Positions 4,700-6,895 of a stretch of 6,895 nucleotides of DNA are shown one piece after another (within the stretch, counting starts at the first letter, position 1; every line of letters begins with the position of its first letter). The translations under genes and the position numbers were made by a program. The DNA is from JBDIBA01 sp039812705. GTDB lineage: Bacteria; Actinomycetota; Acidimicrobiia; Acidimicrobiales; JBBSGY01. The notes under the pieces are model-generated. The model did no database searches and was not told where the DNA came from. It saw nothing but the letters and a program-made list of their open reading frames with translations. The stretch covers positions 1 to 6,895 of the forward strand of contig JBDIBA010000053.1 of the NCBI GenBank assembly GCA_039812705.1. Reading direction: 5' to 3'.

Positions 4700-6895
4700 A
4701 TGCGACGCGCCATATCGAACCTCGTGACGGTGCTTGTTGTCGTATCGATGATGATCGTCGCAACACCCACCCCTTCGAGTGCCGCCGGGCCTTCGTGGTG
4801 GAACGCGAGCTACAGCTTTCGTGTGAACCTTGCAGTGACCACCACCGACGCCACTGCAAGCGGCTATTCGGTAGGCGTCACGGTCAATCACGCCACGATG
4901 GTTGCGAACTCACAAGCCTTGACGTCCGGAAACGACTTGCGAGTCGTCTACTTCAACGGCACGTCGTGGACAGAATTAGATCGCCTCGTCGATCCGAGCT
5001 CGTCTTGGAACAACGCAAGTACGAAGATTTGGTTTCGAACTCAGACAGCAATTGGCGCATCTACAACCAATACGTCGTATTGGTTGTATTTCGGAAATCC
5101 GGCCGCAGCCAGTCCCCCTGCGAACGGCAACAACATCTTCGATGTCTACGACGATTTCAGTGGTGGATCTCTCAACACCTCCAAGTGGTGGACTTACGAG
5201 CCAGAAGGGAGCGTTGATGCCGCTCAAGGCGGCGGGAAACTCAACCTGAGTGGTACAGCGAGCAACACTCATAAGTATGACGTAGTTCAGATTGGCACCA
5301 TGAATGGCTACAGCAACTCCGCCGGAGGCTTTGCAGTCGAATCGACACTCGCAACATCGGCCACTCTCGGTACCAATACTCGAAACACATGGTCCGCGTT
5401 TGCCGGATTATATAGTCCGCAGTTGTACCTGGACAAGTACGAGTCCACAACCCAATCGATCGGTCGCTACAACTCGGGCAATTACTACCCGCTTGGTTCA
5501 ACCACTATGACCGGACCAGCTATTGCCGGCACGCGTCTAAAAACCACATTTGCCACAAGCGGTACGAGTACATGGTGGGAGAACAACACTTTGCGGGCCA
5601 CAAGAACCGGTACCCCATCAGACAGCGAAACGGCATTACTGGGTTTTGGCCCCGGTACGGAGGGCGAGTTTTTCGACGTGAGCTTCGATGACGTTTGGGT
5701 GCGCAAGTTCGTTGCAACGGAACCCACAGTCGCGATCAACAACTCGGCTCCAAGCAGCCCGACATCACTTGGCCAATTCAAGGCCGATGGCACGACCTCG
5801 ATAACTACCGGCGCTTGGACCAATTCGAGCTCGGTTGTCTTCAAGGCGTCGACCAGCGATCCGGACTCTGGAGATGACAGCGCCCTGTGCATTGAACTAC
5901 AGCCCGCAGCAACACCGTTCACAAACACCGAAACCTCGTGTGGATCGTCTGTTACGAGCGGCACGACCGCAACACACACGCTCTCGGTTTCCGACGGCGT
6001 GAGCTACCACTGGCAAGCGCGAACTCGCGATACAGCTGGTGCCTATTCGCCATGGGTGACATTCAACTCGGGTTCAATGGCCTTTGGGTCAGATGCGACT
6101 GCACCATCGGCCGGAACCGTGTATGACGGCACCGTCTCGGGAACTCAACAGCGAGTAGGCACCACGTCGCTTTCGCAGTTGAGCGCAAACTGGTCTGGCT
6201 TCAGTGACTCGGCTAGCGGGATCTCGTCATACTCCTACTCCATCGGCACATCCGCCGGAAATACCGACATCAAGGGTTGGACATCCAACGGCAGCTCAAC
6301 ATCGGTCACTGCCACGGGGCTCACGTTGATGACATCTCAGACCTACTTCTTCAACGTCAGAGCAATCGACGCTGCCGGAAATGTGTCAGCCACCCAATCT
6401 TCACCCGGTCAAAGCGTTGCGCCACAGCTTGCCTTTTCCATATCCTCGAGCAGCATCTCGCTTGGAAATGCAAACGCCGGAAACAGTTACACGATGGCAG
6501 GCACGAGCACGGTCACCACTTCCACCAATGCATACAACGGCTACGTCGTACGCATGTACGCAACTCAGACACCCACGAGCGGAGGCGGAAAAACGGTAGT
6601 CAATACGTTGCCTGGGACATGGTCGTCCCCGACGGCGTGGTCTGGTTATGGATTTGGTTACACCTCGAACGACACCAATGTTGCCGCCTCCAACCGCTTT
6701 TCATCTGGTTCGGCATATGCAGTTGTGCCAATTGGAGGATTAGGCGACATCGTTGCCGATCACCCCGGACCAATTACCGGTACCGCAATAAACAACGAAT
6801 CGTTCGATATCAATTTCAGACTCACATCGCCCTCGAACCAAGCTGCCGGTCAATACGCCACAACAATTGTGTACTCGGTGACACCTGGATTCTGA
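4700..6895 (+). CDS. Exported multidomain adhesin-like protein: DUF2341, lectin-like, FN3-like and C-terminal module
   Basis: Complete protein of 731 aa whose stop is the last codon of the window. Residues 1-29 are a signal peptide (hydrophobic LVTVLVVVSMMIV, cleavage likely after SSAA). Residues 31-135 match DUF2341: W-N-A-S-Y-S-F-R at the start, GNDLRVVYFNG, and TNTSYWLYFGNPAA at the end. Residues 150-345 look like a concanavalin/laminin-G-type beta sandwich: DDFSGGSLNTSKWW, then a late FFDVSFDDVWVRKF. Residues 348-460 and 466-572 are two fibronectin-III-like modules, the second with SGISSYSYSIGTS and YFFNVRAIDAAGN. Cys397 and Cys414 may pair. Residues 577-731 are the same type of terminal domain as in the preceding protein, ending YATTIVYSVTPGF. 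DUF2341 plus lectin-like domains usually occur in extracellular glycan-binding or adhesive proteins; no catalytic motif was seen. The start is 7 nt after the upstream stop with a poor ribosome site, suggesting translational coupling. Confidence 0.88.
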   Translation: MRRAISNLVTVLVVVSMMIVATPTPSSAAGPSWWNASYSFRVNLAVTTTDATASGYSVGVTVNHATMVANSQALTSGNDLRVVYFNGTSWTELDRLVDPSSSWNNASTKIWFRTQTAIGASTTNTSYWLYFGNPAAASPPANGNNIFDVYDDFSGGSLNTSKWWTYEPEGSVDAAQGGGKLNLSGTASNTHKYDVVQIGTMNGYSNSAGGFAVESTLATSATLGTNTRNTWSAFAGLYSPQLYLDKYESTTQSIGRYNSGNYYPLGSTTMTGPAIAGTRLKTTFATSGTSTWWENNTLRATRTGTPSDSETALLGFGPGTEGEFFDVSFDDVWVRKFVATEPTVAINNSAPSSPTSLGQFKADGTTSITTGAWTNSSSVVFKASTSDPDSGDDSALCIELQPAATPFTNTETSCGSSVTSGTTATHTLSVSDGVSYHWQARTRDTAGAYSPWVTFNSGSMAFGSDATAPSAGTVYDGTVSGTQQRVGTTSLSQLSANWSGFSDSASGISSYSYSIGTSAGNTDIKGWTSNGSSTSVTATGLTLMTSQTYFFNVRAIDAAGNVSATQSSPGQSVAPQLAFSISSSSISLGNANAGNSYTMAGTSTVTTSTNAYNGYVVRMYATQTPTSGGGKTVVNTLPGTWSSPTAWSGYGFGYTSNDTNVAASNRFSSGSAYAVVPIGGLGDIVADHPGPITGTAINNESFDINFRLTSPSNQAAGQYATTIVYSVTPGF

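Noticed and set aside
5485..5979. Minus-strand open frame of 164 codons inside the large exported-protein gene
   Set aside because: It is a shadow of the clearly structured plus-strand gene; the protein shows no domain and no start context.

Overview
The window (about 6.9 kb, moderate G+C) looks like chromosomal DNA from an actinobacterium, probably a moderate-GC lineage such as Acidimicrobiia. The clues are a DUF559 protein with an AbiEi-like N-terminus, a FliA/WhiG-type sigma factor with no flagellar genes nearby, GTG starts, and large Ser/Thr/Gly/Asn-rich exported proteins. This placement is inferred from protein style; no marker gene fixes the taxon.

Left part (1-1216): one gene encodes an AbiEi-like winged-helix plus Vsr-like (DUF559) nuclease protein. 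It is bracketed by two direct copies of a 79-bp element (92-170 and 1034-1112, 73/79 identical). Each copy is a hairpin with perfect 15-bp arms. Weaker inverted similarity lies outside the two copies (54-64 versus 1138-1148), so gene plus repeats may be a mobile cassette. A strong hairpin terminator at 1163-1188 lies between this gene and the convergent sigma gene.

Middle part (1217-3418): three regulators. A sigma-28-like factor (minus strand) has an unusual C-terminal extension of about 70 residues. It is divergent from an orphan LuxR/NarL-type regulator (plus strand) whose receiver domain has lost the phosphoacceptor Asp and the conserved Lys. Their 103-bp spacer holds an 18-bp inverted repeat. 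The LuxR gene is convergent with a Fur-family metalloregulator (minus strand), and their stop codons interlock in one CTAG tetranucleotide.

Right part (3419-6895): a 212-bp spacer holds a palindrome close to the Fur-family gene and a stable GC-rich hairpin. It is followed by a two-gene operon for exported proteins with a 7-nt gap. The second protein has DUF2341, a lectin-like beta domain and two fibronectin-III-like modules. Both proteins finish with the same type of C-terminal domain, ending Y-x-T-x-(V/I)-(I/V)-Y-x-x-x-P-x-F immediately before the stop. They are probably surface or adhesive proteins built from a shared, poorly described C-terminal module. The Fur-family and LuxR/sigma genes sit next to this operon, but regulation by them is only an inference from position.
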